Below the pieces are notes generated by a model, which was not told the origin of the DNA, searched no databases, and saw nothing but the letters and a program-made list of their open reading frames with translations. From the NCBI GenBank assembly GCA_010015745.1, contig ML978246.1, positions 79,325-143,324 on the forward strand: a stretch of 64,000 nucleotides of DNA, given 5' to 3'. The translations under genes were made by a program, and so were the position numbers. The stretch comes from Setomelanomma holmii (lineage: Eukaryota; Ascomycota; Dothideomycetes; Pleosporales; Phaeosphaeriaceae). Shown here one piece after another: positions 1-12,703 of the stretch. Within the stretch, counting starts at the first letter, position 1. The number at the start of each line of letters is the position of its first letter.

Positions 1-100
1 CACAAAAACAGCTATTGAGGTGACCAATGAAACACTACAGACCTTGGATCTTCCGATCCCGTCCAGGGTGATTAGTATGCAATTGACTATATCATAGTCT

Positions 101-580
101 GCCAGATACTTCGCTAATCACACGTTATGCGATATCGACTGTAGGCGGTATCAAGTTATCGAATCTGTCGTCTCACAGCTGCATGATCTTCTCGACACGT
201 ATCGCAGCAGCAAATACGAATGTCCAGATGGGACAAACAATTCATTTCAATGCGGCGCCATCATGCTAGGCGCCTTGACCAAGCAGCTGGACGGTATGGC
301 ACTTCTATCACCTCGCCTAGAGGTTCCATTCCCAGGTCTCAGCTTCGCTGCTCTCTGCACCAAAGCGAAGTCAATGAAGTCACCTGCTTGGTCAGCTGTG
401 ACGGGCTATCATATCAGTCTTACCAACATCCTTGCGATCACACCAAGAGAGTGTCGAAGATTGTAGACGATGTTGGGGCTTTAGTGCAAGGGCTTGAGGT
501 GTCAGAATACACCGGCAGTGCCACCAATGGGAAGACCAAAGAGACTTCAGATCCAACACAGACGCCCACTTCGATATGAG
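101..580 (+). pseudogene. Fragment of BTB/POZ-like protein, C-terminal part, frameshifted
   Basis: Reading frame 2 from about 98 encodes a stretch with the motifs YQVIESVVSQLHDLL, CGAIMLGALTKQL, LSPR, PFPGLSFAALC and MKSPAW. The similarity then moves to the frame starting near 220 (HPCDHTKRVSKIVDDV). The same motif order occurs in the gene at 27909-28673 (MLVGALTKEL, PPFAGWSLSSLC, MRSPSW, HGC), so the two are related. From memory this is the C-terminal pattern of many fungal BTB/POZ-domain proteins. No BTB core is visible; there is an in-frame TAG at 95-97 and the window starts just before. I read it as a truncated, frameshifted copy. A real gene with an intron near 410 is less likely but not excluded. 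Confidence 0.5.
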
Positions 581-1128
581 CTGCACAAACGAATGCAACC
601 ATCCAACACCTCTTGTGCATTAGGGCCACTCAGGATTCGCATGCTGTCGACAGGTCGTGCAAGGCTTTAGCTGCGGCTCCTACCACACCTCGTCGCGCTA
701 TGAATGGCTTATAGAGCCCTGCTTAATCTCAGACACTTTTGTCTCTAAACATCGTTGTTGCAGAACACTTTGAAGATACCTAGGCTTCTACAAGAGCAGG
801 GACAGACTGGAGATACCTCGGAGACATTGTAGCCGAGAGTGTTCGAATTATTGCATCACCTGATGCTGCAAAACTTTCTCATTAGTCCTTATCTACGTAA
901 TAGCAATTTGTATGCCTGGTCCCTATATCACAGAACTCCCTACTCCTCTTTCAACTCAACGCCTGGTCAGCGACTGCTGGCTGAGGCATCAAGATCTGAG
1001 TCGCTGAGGTCCGAAAGTGCGAGCACGTGTTGTTCCTAGATCCTCCGCGCCTGATTCCGACCTTGCATCGCAAGACACATTCCCAATGTGCTGTACACGC
1101 TGCCTGACACCGTCGCTCTACAATGTAT
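581..1128. other. Intergenic, nothing recognised
   Basis: Only short overlapping ORFs without family resemblance. It lies between the BTB-like fragment and the 3' end of the aquaporin gene. Confidence 0.5.
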
Positions 1129-2060
1129 CTACACACCCTCGTGCCGCACGAAATTGATCAGCCAGTATGCACCGCTTGCAACCCCCGATCCCAAGAGTGG
1201 CCCCAGCCAATAAATCCAGTGATAACTGGTAAACCCAGCTACCACGGCGGGTCCGAAGCTACGCGCTGGGTTCAGACTACCACCAGTGAAGAAGACGCTA
1301 CAAAGTTCGGCAACGAACAGCGACATGCCGATGTACATCGGCTTTGCTGGACCACTTTCCAACATGAGAATAGTGAGGATCAACATGGACGTAACGAAGG
1401 CTTCAAGGAAGAGACCACGTGCGATCGAAATCGACGGATCAAGCGTCGTCGCGACAATGAAAGGACCAGGTAGCAGAGCAGATACGAAGCCGGACGCAGC
1501 CATGGCGGCGAGCAGCTGCGCGACAATCGTTTGGATGGTGTGATGCCAGTGAATCTTGCCAGTGATAAACAGCGCCGTGGTGACCTACAACAACCCATTT
1601 TAGCGACTGTTGCAAACGTCGTTGACGGTATTCTCGCGTGACCCACAATGCCTTTTTTGTGGTTACATGTGTGGGGATGAGACGTGACACAAGACAGTTG
1701 GGCTGAACTTACTGCAGGATTAAACTTTCCACCGCTAACGTCGGCGAAAATGGCGACATTGATAGCGAGTGATACGCCAAAGGAGAATGCTATGTATAAG
1801 AGCTTGCTGACGTCGGGCATGTTCTTGCTGACTTTGTTGTCCTCCGATGTTAGGGACTCCACGCCGGCAGCGTTGAGAGCAATTTGCGTGCCAGTGAAAG
1901 CGAGCGAGAGAAACATGAAGGTTCCGATGAATTCGCCTAGGAAGGCTGCAATTTCTGTCCGAAGCGCCTGGTTGCGATGTCTTGGCGGTGCGGGATTGAT
2001 GCGAGGTGTGTGAGTGGGTAGGCCTTCATGGCTATGACGGTCGTCTGCTTTCTCTGACAT
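1129..2060 (-). CDS. Aquaporin (MIP family water/solute channel)
   Basis: Two exons, complement(1129..1584, 1713..2060), 267 aa. The 128 bp intron has a GTAAGT donor and TAG acceptor and falls inside the first NPA box: exon 1 ends at FNPA, exon 2 begins VTTALF. The second box is SLNPARSFGP. These are the two half-helix signatures of MIP channels, with the selectivity-filter Arg after the second NPA. Six hydrophobic segments can be followed (about residues 32-55, 80-103, 118-138, 150-172, 180-200, 222-245). The N-terminal 30 residues are polar and cytosolic, as in fungal orthodox aquaporins. The protein should sit in the plasma membrane and pass water or small neutral solutes. The ATG at 2060 is the first in frame. 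No disabling change seen. The exact subclass (water versus glycerol) is not settled by reading. Confidence 0.9.
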
Positions 2061-4292
2061 GGTTGCAGGAGTTCGAATATTCTTGGGAGTCTTGGGATAG
2101 AATGCGTAGGAAGGATAAGATGAAGGGAGACTTTTGTACAGATGAACGGTGATGAAGCATCCACCTCAACGCATTTAAATCTCTTGGAGTAAGTGATGAA
2201 ACCATAATTTCAAGGGTTTCGCGCCCTGTCCTACACTCTTCTCCCGATCACATTCAACGCGTGTGGATCCTGACATGTCTACCGACCTGGCACTTGTTAT
2301 CGCACGAGCTCGGCGTGGACCAATCAATAGGGGCACTTTCAAGCAGCCAGCCGCATCTGGCAATATCGCTGCGTATGAGTAATGTGAAATCTAAGCAGAT
2401 CGTGGAGTTGGCTTGAATCGAAGAGCATTCTCTACGGTGCATAATATGGCAGGACGTCATTCTCCTTTCGGACCGATACGTGTGTTACAAGCGATAGCGG
2501 CGGCCGGTGTTCATTTGTGGTTCTATAAGTTTCCCTGCGTGTAGTGTTGTACCACTGAGCCAGCCATTCCTTAGTGTTCCATTACTCTGGATACACGATC
2601 GCAACTTGATACGATTGCGATCTGCTTGATGGTCAGCAAGGGAACAACGTGGTATGTAACGTGGTCTTCGACTTTCATCCTACACCTCACCTCTCCCAAT
2701 CGAGGAGCGGTGATTGTCCTGGCGATCTGCCTGAGCATGATGGCTAATGTGAAGACAGCTGGCCATTCCCCGTGCTTGGGTACTTGGAGCCAGATTGTCG
2801 GTATATTGTGTACGGTGCCAGAGCGTATTCTTCAACTAGAGTATCCCGGTCACCGGTGATACAAATCGCGGGTGTGATAGTGATCTGCCCGTGGCCAACA
2901 CCATTTCACAAGTGCGGTGGGACACATAGTTAGGATAACATGCGTGGCAGGGTGAAGGCCATTCGCTATACACCCTAAAGGCCTCAGCTCTTCACGAGAT
3001 GATCACTTATGGGCGATCGCAAGCGAGACCTCCCTCGCTAGGTACCAATCAAAACAACCGCGTTCCTCCACGCATCATGTTCCGCGGCTCAGCTTCGCTG
3101 CCAAACCAATGGTCACGATGACTCTGTTGCACCGGAGTTTGGGGGTCGAATGAATGGGACCATCGTTGCATCCCAAGCTGAAGGGTGCCATCTGATCATC
3201 GCTGATGTGCACTCGGCCTGCATCGCAGACTTATATATGTCAGCCATCAACATAGCGTCTCGTGAGCCTGATCTCGCTCTTGCTCGGTGCTGGCGGCGGT
3301 AGGATTTTTCTGCCACCAACAACGGTCTTGCTCTCCTGCTCGAAGAATCTTAATGACGCGCGACAACGAAGGGAGAACTGAATTAAGAAGTCGTATCTGG
3401 GCAGCATGCAGCTGCATCTCACGACTCCCTCAAGCTCCTGTTCCTAGGTAACAGATGACCTTCGTGATATCATCTTGGAATTTCGAAGTGATCTGTCGGT
3501 TGGTGACCCAAATTGTGAGCCAGCAGGCCATGCTCTCCGCGCCGCTGCTGTTGCAATCAGTCTGGCTAATCCACCCGTGGCCGTAACCTTCACAGTCTCA
3601 CCGCCACCGCATGTCTTCTCAACATGGGACACTTGCCTAGAATCAAAGGTCGCTTGAGAATTATCGGCGCGTCTCTAATCGTACTGGTCGTATGTAGGGT
3701 TGCTCATGAGTCAGTGCGTAAATGCTGGGGTGGTATGGAGGCGAAGAGTTCGTGACGCCGCTTTGACCACCGCGGTTTGTGGGGTCGCGCCAAGCATCGG
3801 CGTTTTCGGGGCGTCCTCCGGGTCACCTCTCCAAATGTTGTTCCTGAGGTTTGACGTGGAATTCTAATTCCGCGACTCACACACAAAGAATGTACGCACG
3901 ACTCGGATCACTCCCGCAGCACGTAGGCAGTGGTTTCCCGCGTTGGTAAATCGAGCATCATATCTGTCCTTGTCGACCAAGCGACGCTAGACCCACCAGC
4001 CAGGTAATTCCGAGAGGAAGGTCTCTCAGAATGGTTAGCGATCCGTAACGGAGAATGTGGCGCCGTGCCTGTTATGGTAACGGAGCATCCTGCGGTACAG
4101 AACTCGTCGGATCAGGACCAACCTTTGCGAGATCGCTCGAAGACAGTGTTCATGTCTTCGATGGGCCTACATGGATGTCGTGCAGGGAATTTGAGCAGCG
4201 GTTGAAGTAACGTATAAAGCTTATTGAGTTCGGAAGCGCAAACATTTGGTGCCATTCAGCACCTCCCGCATCGAAGTACCAACGCTACAACC
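2061..4292. other. Gene-free stretch between divergent aquaporin and alpha-galactosidase genes
   Basis: About 2.2 kb without a convincing ORF; the longest (2626-2859, 77 codons) has no family motif. It must contain the promoters of both flanking genes. No TATA box or palindrome stood out. A 14 bp string CTCAGCTTCGCTGC near 3082 also occurs near 338 in the BTB-like fragment, too short to call homology. Confidence 0.5.
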
Positions 4293-5782
4293 ATGGTAAC
4301 CACGCGTTCAGCTTTGCTGGTTTTGGCGCTCCTGCGACCGAGCTTCGGTCTGGTATCAAGAGATGGACACACCGGTCGCCTACCTGCGATGGGCTGGAAT
4401 TCTTGGAACGAGTACGAGTGTGCGATCAACGAGACAGTATTTCTTATGGTCGGCGAACTCCTTGGCTCGCTCGGCCTGAAGGACCTAGGCTACAACTACG
4501 TAAACATCGATGATTGCTGGAGCGATAAGGACAAGAAGCGTGATAACGTGACTGGAAAAATTCTGCCAGACTACACGAAGTTTCCCGAGGGCATCAAGCA
4601 TACCGCAGACGAGATCCACAAGCTCGGACTCAAACTCGGCATCTATAGCGACGCAGGAAGCTTGACATGCGGTGGTTTTGCTGGTTCACTGGGGCATGAA
4701 GAGCTTGACGCCAAGACCTTTGCAGAATGGGGCATCGACTGTCAGTCCATTGTCTCCATTTACGAAGACCTGACTGATTAAAGTAGACCTGAAGTATGAC
4801 AATTGTAACGTTCCAGACACATCGGATGACGATTATCGGTGGTGGCCAGAGAATTGGTTAGGAGGACCACCAGCAGAAGATCAAACCCTAGGAGGTGACG
4901 GCGAGGCGAAACCAGTTCCAGCGCCGGCCGGTTATGACTGGACGACCTCGAAGAGCTTCGATCGTTACAAGATCATGAGTGATGCATTACTTGCCTCAAA
5001 CCGCACAATTGAGTACTCTCAATGCGCTTGGGGCCATGCGCACATCGAAGAATGGGGCAATAGCATTGGACACAGCTGGAGGATGTGGGGCGACATCTAT
5101 CCAGTATGGGCAGGCAAGGTGCAGTGGTCTTGGGGTCTGATGCCGATCCTGAATCACGCTTCTTTCTTCTACAACAGCTCAAATTTCTGGGGTCATGCCG
5201 ACTGGGACATGCTGGAGGTCGGCAATGGCAACCTGACTATCGAGGAAAATCGGTCGCACTTCGCGTTGTGGGCGGCTCTGAAGTCACCACTTATTATCGG
5301 CACGCCTCTCGATGGCATCAAGCCAGAAATCCTTGGAATCCTCAGCAACAAGGACCTCATCGCGTTCAACCAGGATCCAATCTTCGGGGCTCCAGCAAAG
5401 CCTTACAAGTGGGGTATCAATCCTGACTTGACGTGGAACCAAACGCACCCCGCCGAGTACTGGAGCGGAAAGTCGTCGAAGGGTGTGCACGTCTTCGCAC
5501 TGAACACTTTGGACACCACCCAGAAGAAAACGATCGAGTTTGCTGAGGTGCCTGGACTTGACGCGAAGACGACGTATGTAGTACATGATTCGTGGACGGG
5601 GAAGAAGCAGGGCGTCTTCAAGAAGAAGTACGAGGCGCGCGTCAAGCGACACGACACGATGGCGATCCGAATTGTGAAGGAAGATGGTATGTTTGCTACG
5701 TCTTTACATGCAGAATTGTGGGGTTTGGTAATTATCGTTTTGAATGCATTTGCTGACGTTTGTAGGTGATTTTCCAAACTAG
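4293..5782 (+). CDS. Secreted alpha-galactosidase, GH27
   Basis: Three exons: 4293..4740, 4787..5686, 5766..5782; 454 aa. It hydrolyses terminal alpha-1,6-galactose from galacto-oligosaccharides and galactomannan outside the cell. The ATG at 4293 (context ACCATGG) starts a hydrophobic signal peptide ending near residue 20; an upstream in-frame extension starts only with TTG. GH27 marks: PAMGWNSWNEYEC near residue 31, NIDDCW, LKLGIYSDAG, and the nucleophile motif WGIDYLKYDNC with Asp154, which is rebuilt exactly across the first intron (46 bp). The acid/base Asp lies in the DMLEVGNG region, where the usual NDPDM is HADWDM. The C-terminal beta domain follows. The second intron (79 bp) leaves a tiny last exon ending DFPN. 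N-glycosylation sites (NET, NVT, NSS, NLT) fit secretion. Plant-polymer use is inferred from the family. Confidence 0.93.
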
Positions 5783-5964
5783 TTGACAGTCTTGCGCACT
5801 TGCCCCGCTTGACTGGGCTTATTTACCGTAGGTGTTTCGTGGAAAGACCGCGCGATGTGTGGTAGAGTCGCTGGTACCATTCACATGTGCGCGAAGATGT
5901 CTCTTCGAAGTGCGTAGAGAACGATAGGCAAGTTGCTTACCTGTTCTGCCAATATAAGCATTAA

Positions 5965-8277
5965 ATCAATGAAACCGCGCCAGTACTATTCTTGTCCATT
6001 CTGCGACAGCTACTCACATCCGATCGCATCATCTTTCCGTTCGTGCGGGATAAATGCCTGGCACTATTCAAAGACCCTTCTACATCGCACAAGCTTTTGA
6101 GAGGACTCATGATGATGGTTCGTATTCTTTCAAGTGGACCCAAGAAGAAATTTCTCGTAGTGGACGCAGTTGACGAGATATTGGAGACCGGCTCTCGAGG
6201 TGAAGACGTCAGAAAGGAGTTCCTGAAAGGCTTGATTGGATTGTCCGATAAATGCAGGGTTCTTCTCACTTGTCGGACTCACATTGGCATATATCATCTT
6301 TCGATGCACTTGAAAAGCACAACCCTGCAAATTCGGGCCAAAGACGAAGATGTCTCGACTTTCTGTTCTTCCATCATTGGCGCATCGGCGAACCTGCAAG
6401 CCCATTGCGCTAAGTTACCTACACTACGTAAGAACATTATTCGTACAGTTCAATTTAGAGCAAATGGCGTGTATGTACCTATTGGTTCATATTCGACGAT
6501 GTCAAGCTGATATAATGTGTAGGTTTTTGCTAGCAAGTAGGCAGATGAGAAGACTTGCGTCGCGTCCGCCGTCAGCCCACGAGACGCCCAAGATATGCTG
6601 GAGACCTTGTCAACCAACTTCGCCGAAGTATGGACATTTTACATCGATCGCATTGACTATCAACATCCCAACAGAAAAGCCCTCGCGAAACGAGCCTTAG
6701 CATGGGTGACTCAAGTTCGCAGACCTCTTACATATCTCGAGTTAGCTGATGCACTTTCGTATCGGCCGGGCGACTATGACATCCATCCTATGAAGGCCAT
6801 CGACATCTCCACGATAATGGAAGTATGTGACGGAATGCTTCAGCTGGAATGGCTTGCACCCGCCGTCAGACGCAATTCTTCGCGGCCCATCGTTACTTTC
6901 ACTCATGCATCGGCGGCGGATTTTATGCTTGAAACACTTGCAGCTTCAAAGGCGGACATGGATATTGCAAACAAGTCTATTGGCTACCTTAGTATGGATG
7001 GTATATCGACTGTACAAGTGCCTATGATGGCCCTTGGACGTCACCACTTCAAAGATTACGCGATTCATCACTGAGTCTCTCACGCAGCAAGCTCCGAAGA
7101 CTCAGTTGATCTGGATCAACTCTTACAATTCGCCCATAAAAGCCCATCAGCATTAGTCGAGGCAGCGAGATGGGGCCTGGAAGACGCTCTTTACCATTTG
7201 CTCGAATCTGGTGTATCTCCCAATGAGCCGTGGCAGAACTGGACAGCTTTAGCTACTGCCGCCGTCCACGGCCACCTTATGTGTGCTTCTTATCTTGTCG
7301 AAGTTGGTGCGAACGTAAATTGGGCTGGTCACTAATGCTGCTTGGTGGACACGGCTTTATCGCACGCGGCACGCTCAGGACATATGCAGATGGTGGTGCT
7401 TCTTATCGATGCTAAAGCTGACCTCGATGCCGGAACAACACCTCCACTCATCGCCTCGATTGAGGATCTCTCCATTGTCAACCGGCTCTTGGCCGCCGGT
7501 TGTAACCTTGACGTGAAATCCGAAGGGGCGACTGCAATGGTCACTGCGCTCGCGACACGTCGTATAGATATTGCTGATGCTCTGATGCATGCCGGTGCAG
7601 ACCTGAATGTTGTGGACACAGCTCTGCGGTACGGACATTGGAATTTCGCTGTGAAATCGGTAGCCAGCGGCGCTGACGTGTCGAATCCGACATTGATCAA
7701 ATATGCGGCATACAAGGGTCAAACGAAGTTTGTCCAAGCACTCAAGAAGACAAAAGATTTCATGAGGTCGTCTGCTGGAGGAAAAGATAAAATCAAAACT
7801 GCGACCTCGCCAGCATCAGCACATCAGCATACAAAGCCACTACAACTAGCTTTGAAGGGTCGCCATCATGATATCGTAGAACTACTCATCAATGACCGTT
7901 TGGGCGTCAATCAGCTCTGTGGTACGCCTCCATACACACCTCTTGAATGGGCCGCTGGACGTAATGATGCTGTCCTGGTCAGGCAGCTTTTCAATGCAGG
8001 AGCCAACCCAAATCGTGGCGGGGAAGTCACGCCACTGTTGTCGGCAGTTACTCGCTTTGTGAGAGCCCAGAATGTGCACAGTCCGCAAGCAACAGAGGTA
8101 ATTGCACTACTACTCAATGCTTGCGCGGAACCGTATGCTTGCCATGGCAAAGATCTAACTCGTCTGAGAAGGCAGACTTCTGATAACATTCATTTTCAAT
8201 GGTGGAGCCAAGATGACCCAAATGTACAAAGACTGTTGATGATGCTGTGGGTACCAAAAGACTGGGTCGTGATCTAA
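5965..8277 (+). pseudogene. Decayed NACHT-ankyrin repeat gene (NLR-like)
   Basis: Frame 1 shows the middle of a NACHT P-loop ATPase: Walker B-like KKFLVVDAVDEI (about 6148-6183), then RVLLTCRTHIGIY. The part with Walker A is missing; an in-frame TAA at 5962 marks the break. After a likely intron (about 6468-6522) the helical region GVFLLASRQMRRL is in frame 2, then frame 1 resumes at DMLETLSTNFAEVW, so there is a frameshift near 6580. Frame 1 continues into ankyrin-type repeats (ALVEAARWG, TALSHAARSGHMQMVVLLI, TPLEWAAGRNDAVLVRQLF), interrupted by TGA at 7072-7074 and TAA at 7336-7338. The final 311 codons are open to 8277. Fungal NACHT-ankyrin proteins act in non-self recognition and programmed cell death. 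Truncation, frameshift and two stops make this copy non-functional. Confidence 0.82.
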
Positions 8278-10994
8278 CCTGCAACAAAATTGTACAAAGA
8301 CAGTTTCTTCGAAATATAATCAGTGTAGTCTTCACATGCCTACAGAACCTTGAATAGCATTCGAAGCGTTGCATCGCGAACTCAGAAATGGCGGCACAGA
8401 TGTACACGGGACACGGTGGGAAAGCAATCGAGCCTGCCTCAGTGTACTGAAGTGGTGCAAGGATCTGAACCTTCTTGTGCTGTCTCATACAGTGCAATAG
8501 GGCAGTGATGATAGAAAAGGCCATATTGCAGAGAGCATTATACTTGCTTTGCCTGAAGAAAGCCAGGGAAGGTTCAGCAACACCTTCCGTGCGTATCACG
8601 GCCCGTGCACCCAGTATGGACCTTTTCCCGTCGTGCTTGATGACACTTCCCACCGCCTAGGCACGCGACTGACACGCGGAACCAAACCTGACATTCTTTC
8701 TCAGTTCCACGGAAATTTTCAACGCAAGAGAAACGCGATTTCGGCCTTCCCCAGCCTCCATCAGCTCCAGGGCGATGCAGTTGCGGGGGAGTTCCCGTGA
8801 TGGGGCTGGAATCTGGGGCGACCCGCCAGATGCCTAGCGCACCACTTCAGCTACGCCATCGAAACCGTCGATGGAGGTTTCTGGATCCGGAATCCGGCCA
8901 CTCTCCCAACAATTCGGTCGTGTTTTTGATCTAAGTCAAATTCAATGTATCCTCTGCACACAGAAGCTACAATGTTGCAACTTTCGTCGAATTGGGTTGA
9001 TTCGCACGCGCCGGCTCTTCGTCCCCCTGTAACGAAAGATAGAGCATTCCAATGGACCTGAATCATCGCCACGGCTCACAGGGTCCGTGTACCTGAACTG
9101 AACCGGACAGACCATCACCACTTCGCCCGCAGACCTCGGTAGCTGATCACTTAGCTCCATCAGCTCGCCATTAAATCTGCAACCAGGACGAGAATGTCAA
9201 CGCCAATCGATCGCATTCAAGCGATGGTCGACCACAGAACTTGCAGCCCTTCCAAACTTTCCATGCAAGTCTGGCTTCCATACGAACGACAGTGATATCT
9301 GCAATGATTCGCTTGATCAACAGCGTCTGCACTGCAGTGTCGAAGCGCCAAGCCAGATTCGTTGGATTGTCTCACTCCTGGCGAGAAAATCACAAAGAGG
9401 CTGTTTTTGAGCTCTAGCTGCACACGATTTTATGCAAAACAATACTTCAGTGTCGTGCGCACAAAATGCAAGAGTCTGTTCTGGAGCCTGCGATGCTCGT
9501 TTCAAATGTTGTCAACATGACGAGACGCCAAGACGATCATCGCTGAAGTCGCTCAGTGAAGTATCGATAGCTGATTCTTGGTGTGACGGTCTTCCAAGGC
9601 CAGAAAGCCTTAGCTACTATTTCGTGCATTCTGTACGGCAGTAGAGGGTTCGATGGACCCGAAAGTGCAGCCAAGAGCTTTTACTAGGCCCTCCGGCACT
9701 TCCGGTCACCACCTGGGCACACTACGTCAAAATCAGCACACACAGTAAGAGGATGGCTAACAGCTAGCTGGGAGACACAAATTTAGTCGCCGGAGCAAGC
9801 ATGGCCAGAAAAATAAGCTTTGTTCCGCTCAACAATGCATGCCTCTTGACGCTCCACAGCTGCTAGCATAGTAGCTGACAGGTATGAAGGATACATTGGA
9901 AGCGCGCTGGCCGCTATAACATCTAGGCAGCCATCATACAACACGCCAGAAGTAGTGAATGGGCACATGTCTTTGATTTCTGGACTTGTTGCTCTACTCA
10001 GGCGGGGGCGGAAACCATTGCACTCTCCGTCAACTCCCAAGGCTTCAGATCCACCAACTCCGGCCAACCTCCGAGGAAGTGACAAAAAATCAAATCGATG
10101 CAAAAGTAACTTGATCGGGTTCGACAGCGTCGACACTTGTCTGCTTTGGTTCGCACGTGGGCTCAAGGGCGTTGCGCGACTGGAACCACGAACCTCTATT
10201 AAGCTCACCCAAGCTTTTAGGACCATGCTCTCACTCGCTAAACTATCAGCAGTCGCGAGCTTTCTACTTGGTGGCTGAAATGGCACCACGACTAGGCACG
10301 TAAAATATTGGATTTTCTCGCATAAGCGACCAGCAAGCGATCTAGGAGCCTCACGCCCAATCACAAAGCCGGAAAGTGAGCACGACTTTCAGCCTCGCAA
10401 TGATTCTACATCGTCCACTACTTCCAGGCACGGTGATCCAGACTGTTCGGGAAGGATTGCCCTAGCCGGAGCTACTGCGGTGCTTTTCTGCTGAGCCGGT
10501 ACCGCCTCCGCTCTCCGCCCCGTCGGGGCTCGCGCTGCTGAACTACTAGATTGCCAGCCACTTGGCAGCCCTTCAGCGCCTTCCAGCCTCCGCCCTCGAT
10601 GCGACGTCCCGAGCTGACAATTGCGGCCAACCACAGTGGTAGACTAAACCATGTGAGGGCATAAGCACGTTCTAGCACGCCATCGGCTTCTCCCGGCTCG
10701 TTGTCTGGATCTTCGCTACAGCTTGTTGCTAGGGCAAGGCGTGCTCGATACTTTCCGAATCGGACACTTGACGACAGAATTGGGGTGCATCGCGCATGCA
10801 TGGCTTCCAAAAGCACGGCTGGGTCAGGGACTTCTAGATCTGCGTGCCTGATTGTGTGGGCGATCATTCAAGCATAAAAGTCTGCTCGTCGCTCTCTGGT
10901 GAAGTTCCAAGACACAGTCGCTCCATCCATCACTCACTACTTCAAACCATATCAATCCGTCAACCAAACTTTTTATCTTCAACTAAAAGTCATC
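8278..10994. other. Long gene-poor stretch
   Basis: About 2.7 kb. ORFs up to 193 codons (complement 9783-10364) exist but show no family motif, no plausible start context and no consistent codon bias, so I do not call them genes. The right end holds the promoter of the small secreted protein at 10995. Confidence 0.45.
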
Positions 10995-11563
10995 ATGCGT
11001 TTCTCCGTCGTTGCCATCTCCGCCTTCGCCGGCTTTGCCGTTGCCCAGAACCCGTATGTCCTTAGATAGTGAAGTCAAGATAAGATCCTAACAATCATAT
11101 CAGCACCTCGGTCGTAGCCTCGTTGGCTTCATCGGCTGCTGGAGCTGCTAGCTCAGCGGCGGCTTCGAGGGCCTCATCCGCAGCTGTCGCAGTCTCATCA
11201 GTCCTCGCGAGTGCCTCGTCCCGCGCCTCAAGCGCAGCGGCCGCCGCCAGCTCCGTTGCCGTAAGCAAACCCCAATGTACCACATGCTTCATGAGACATT
11301 CACTGACTTCGCACGCCTACCTCTAGGCCTCTGCCTCTTCCCGTGCTTCTTCAGCCGCCGCCGCAGCTGCCTCGAGCGCATCGAGCCGAGCCGCCTCTGG
11401 CACAGGTGCGGTTGCTTCGGCTGCGAGCTCCGCAGCCTCAAGGGCTGCTTCGGCGACCTCCTCCGCCCCAGCTCAGGTTTCTCGCGCTGCTGGTGACTCT
11501 CTCAGCGCCAACGGTCTCACCGGTGTTGTTGCGGGTATGATTGGTGTCGCTGCTCTGTTGTAG
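10995..11563 (+). CDS. Small Ala/Ser-rich secreted, probably GPI-anchored protein (copy 1 of 3)
   Basis: Three exons: 10995..11053, 11104..11260, 11327..11563; 150 aa. The ORF starts MRFSVVAISAFAGFAVAQNP, a signal peptide cut after about residue 18. The rest is almost only Ala, Ser, Arg, Thr and Val in imperfect repeats of the type SSRASSAAA. The protein ends NGLTGVVAGMIGVAALL, a hydrophobic tail after small residues, as in GPI-anchored wall proteins. Introns of 50 and 66 bp have GTATGT and GTAAGC donors. The first intron lies just after the signal peptide in phase 2, like the two following genes. A role in the cell wall or surface is inferred from composition only. Confidence 0.72.
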
Positions 11564-12703
11564 AGCATGCCTGATGGATGGAATATGTATATATGAAGCG
11601 CTGTGACACCTGTGGGATTGCATGTTCTAGGGTGTTAATGAGTAATGTTGCAATATAGACCTTTGCGAATCATGATGCCTGCTTCTCTCTTAGTGACATT
11701 GAGTAATCTGTCACTAAGTCGTGCAATAATTCGTGTGAGACTTGCTAACCCTAAACAATCTCAGATACCTCTCTCTCTGGACTTTGTCTATCATTGAAAA
11801 GGGCTGGAGATAGCCAGCCCTTCGATTGCGCAGGCGCGCACTGCTGTGTGCCTGCTGATCCGCCGGAGACCTGGAGATATTAGACCTGCGAGGGTGTGAA
11901 TCATTGCACCACCTGGTGCCGTTGTCGAGGCCGGACGTGCTCTCGTTTCTGGTTTGTGTCAATTCAGGCAAAAATATTTTTCCTTCGGACACTTACTTTC
12001 TATCACAACACCTGCGCAACATGAGTACGACACATTCATATTCCAGTGATTCGGCAGTCGGTTCCGCTCCGTCACCTCTACCATGTTCTGCGTCCAGTAG
12101 TTTCTCGATGCTCGATCTTCCAGGCCTTCCAAGCTACCTTCTCATTTGCCTCGAGATCATGGTGGGGCTTGGGGGAGAAGTCCTGCCATTCGTCAATCGT
12201 ACGTCAGTTTTGAATCAAAATACTGTGCAACTGAGGCCATCGACGTCAGCCCCAACTTGCACACACGACACGAGTACGACCTGACAAGGATGTCAGCACC
12301 TGTTGTGTAAGTCGAGCACTGCTTCGAACGTCTGCTACTATATCAGTCTCGGAAGGGCCAACGACCAACATGGCCAGGCTCAATCAATCATTCCGTTCCA
12401 CGGTGCAACATCAGGTCACGGATAGCTGCACTTACCGTGCAATGGCCCGCTACCAATACCAACGTCGTGCTCGTCGCACAGTACGCAACGATCTGTAACA
12501 ATAACACCAACATGTGCCACAGATCTCAGGGGCTTGTGTGCTGTGCACGTTGCGTGAGATGCGTACATAAGGTGCGATGATGCGTCGACTCGAAGTCTCG
12601 TCACAAATTTCCAGACACCATCTACAACACGACGACTTGCAGCATCCCGAAACGCCTGCCTAGAATCGTCAGCACCTCCATCGAAGCAGCTCCATTTCTC
12701 ACC
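11564..12703. other. Intergenic between small secreted protein genes 1 and 2
   Basis: 1.1 kb without a recognisable gene. An ORF at 11904-12284 is open but lacks any motif or convincing structure. Confidence 0.45.

Noticed and set aside
3060..3240. Third copy of the BTB-like fragment
   Set aside because: Only 14 bp (CTCAGCTTCGCTGC) shared; flanking translation does not match.
9783..10364. 193-codon minus-strand ORF as a gene
   Set aside because: No recognisable domain and no supporting start or codon bias.
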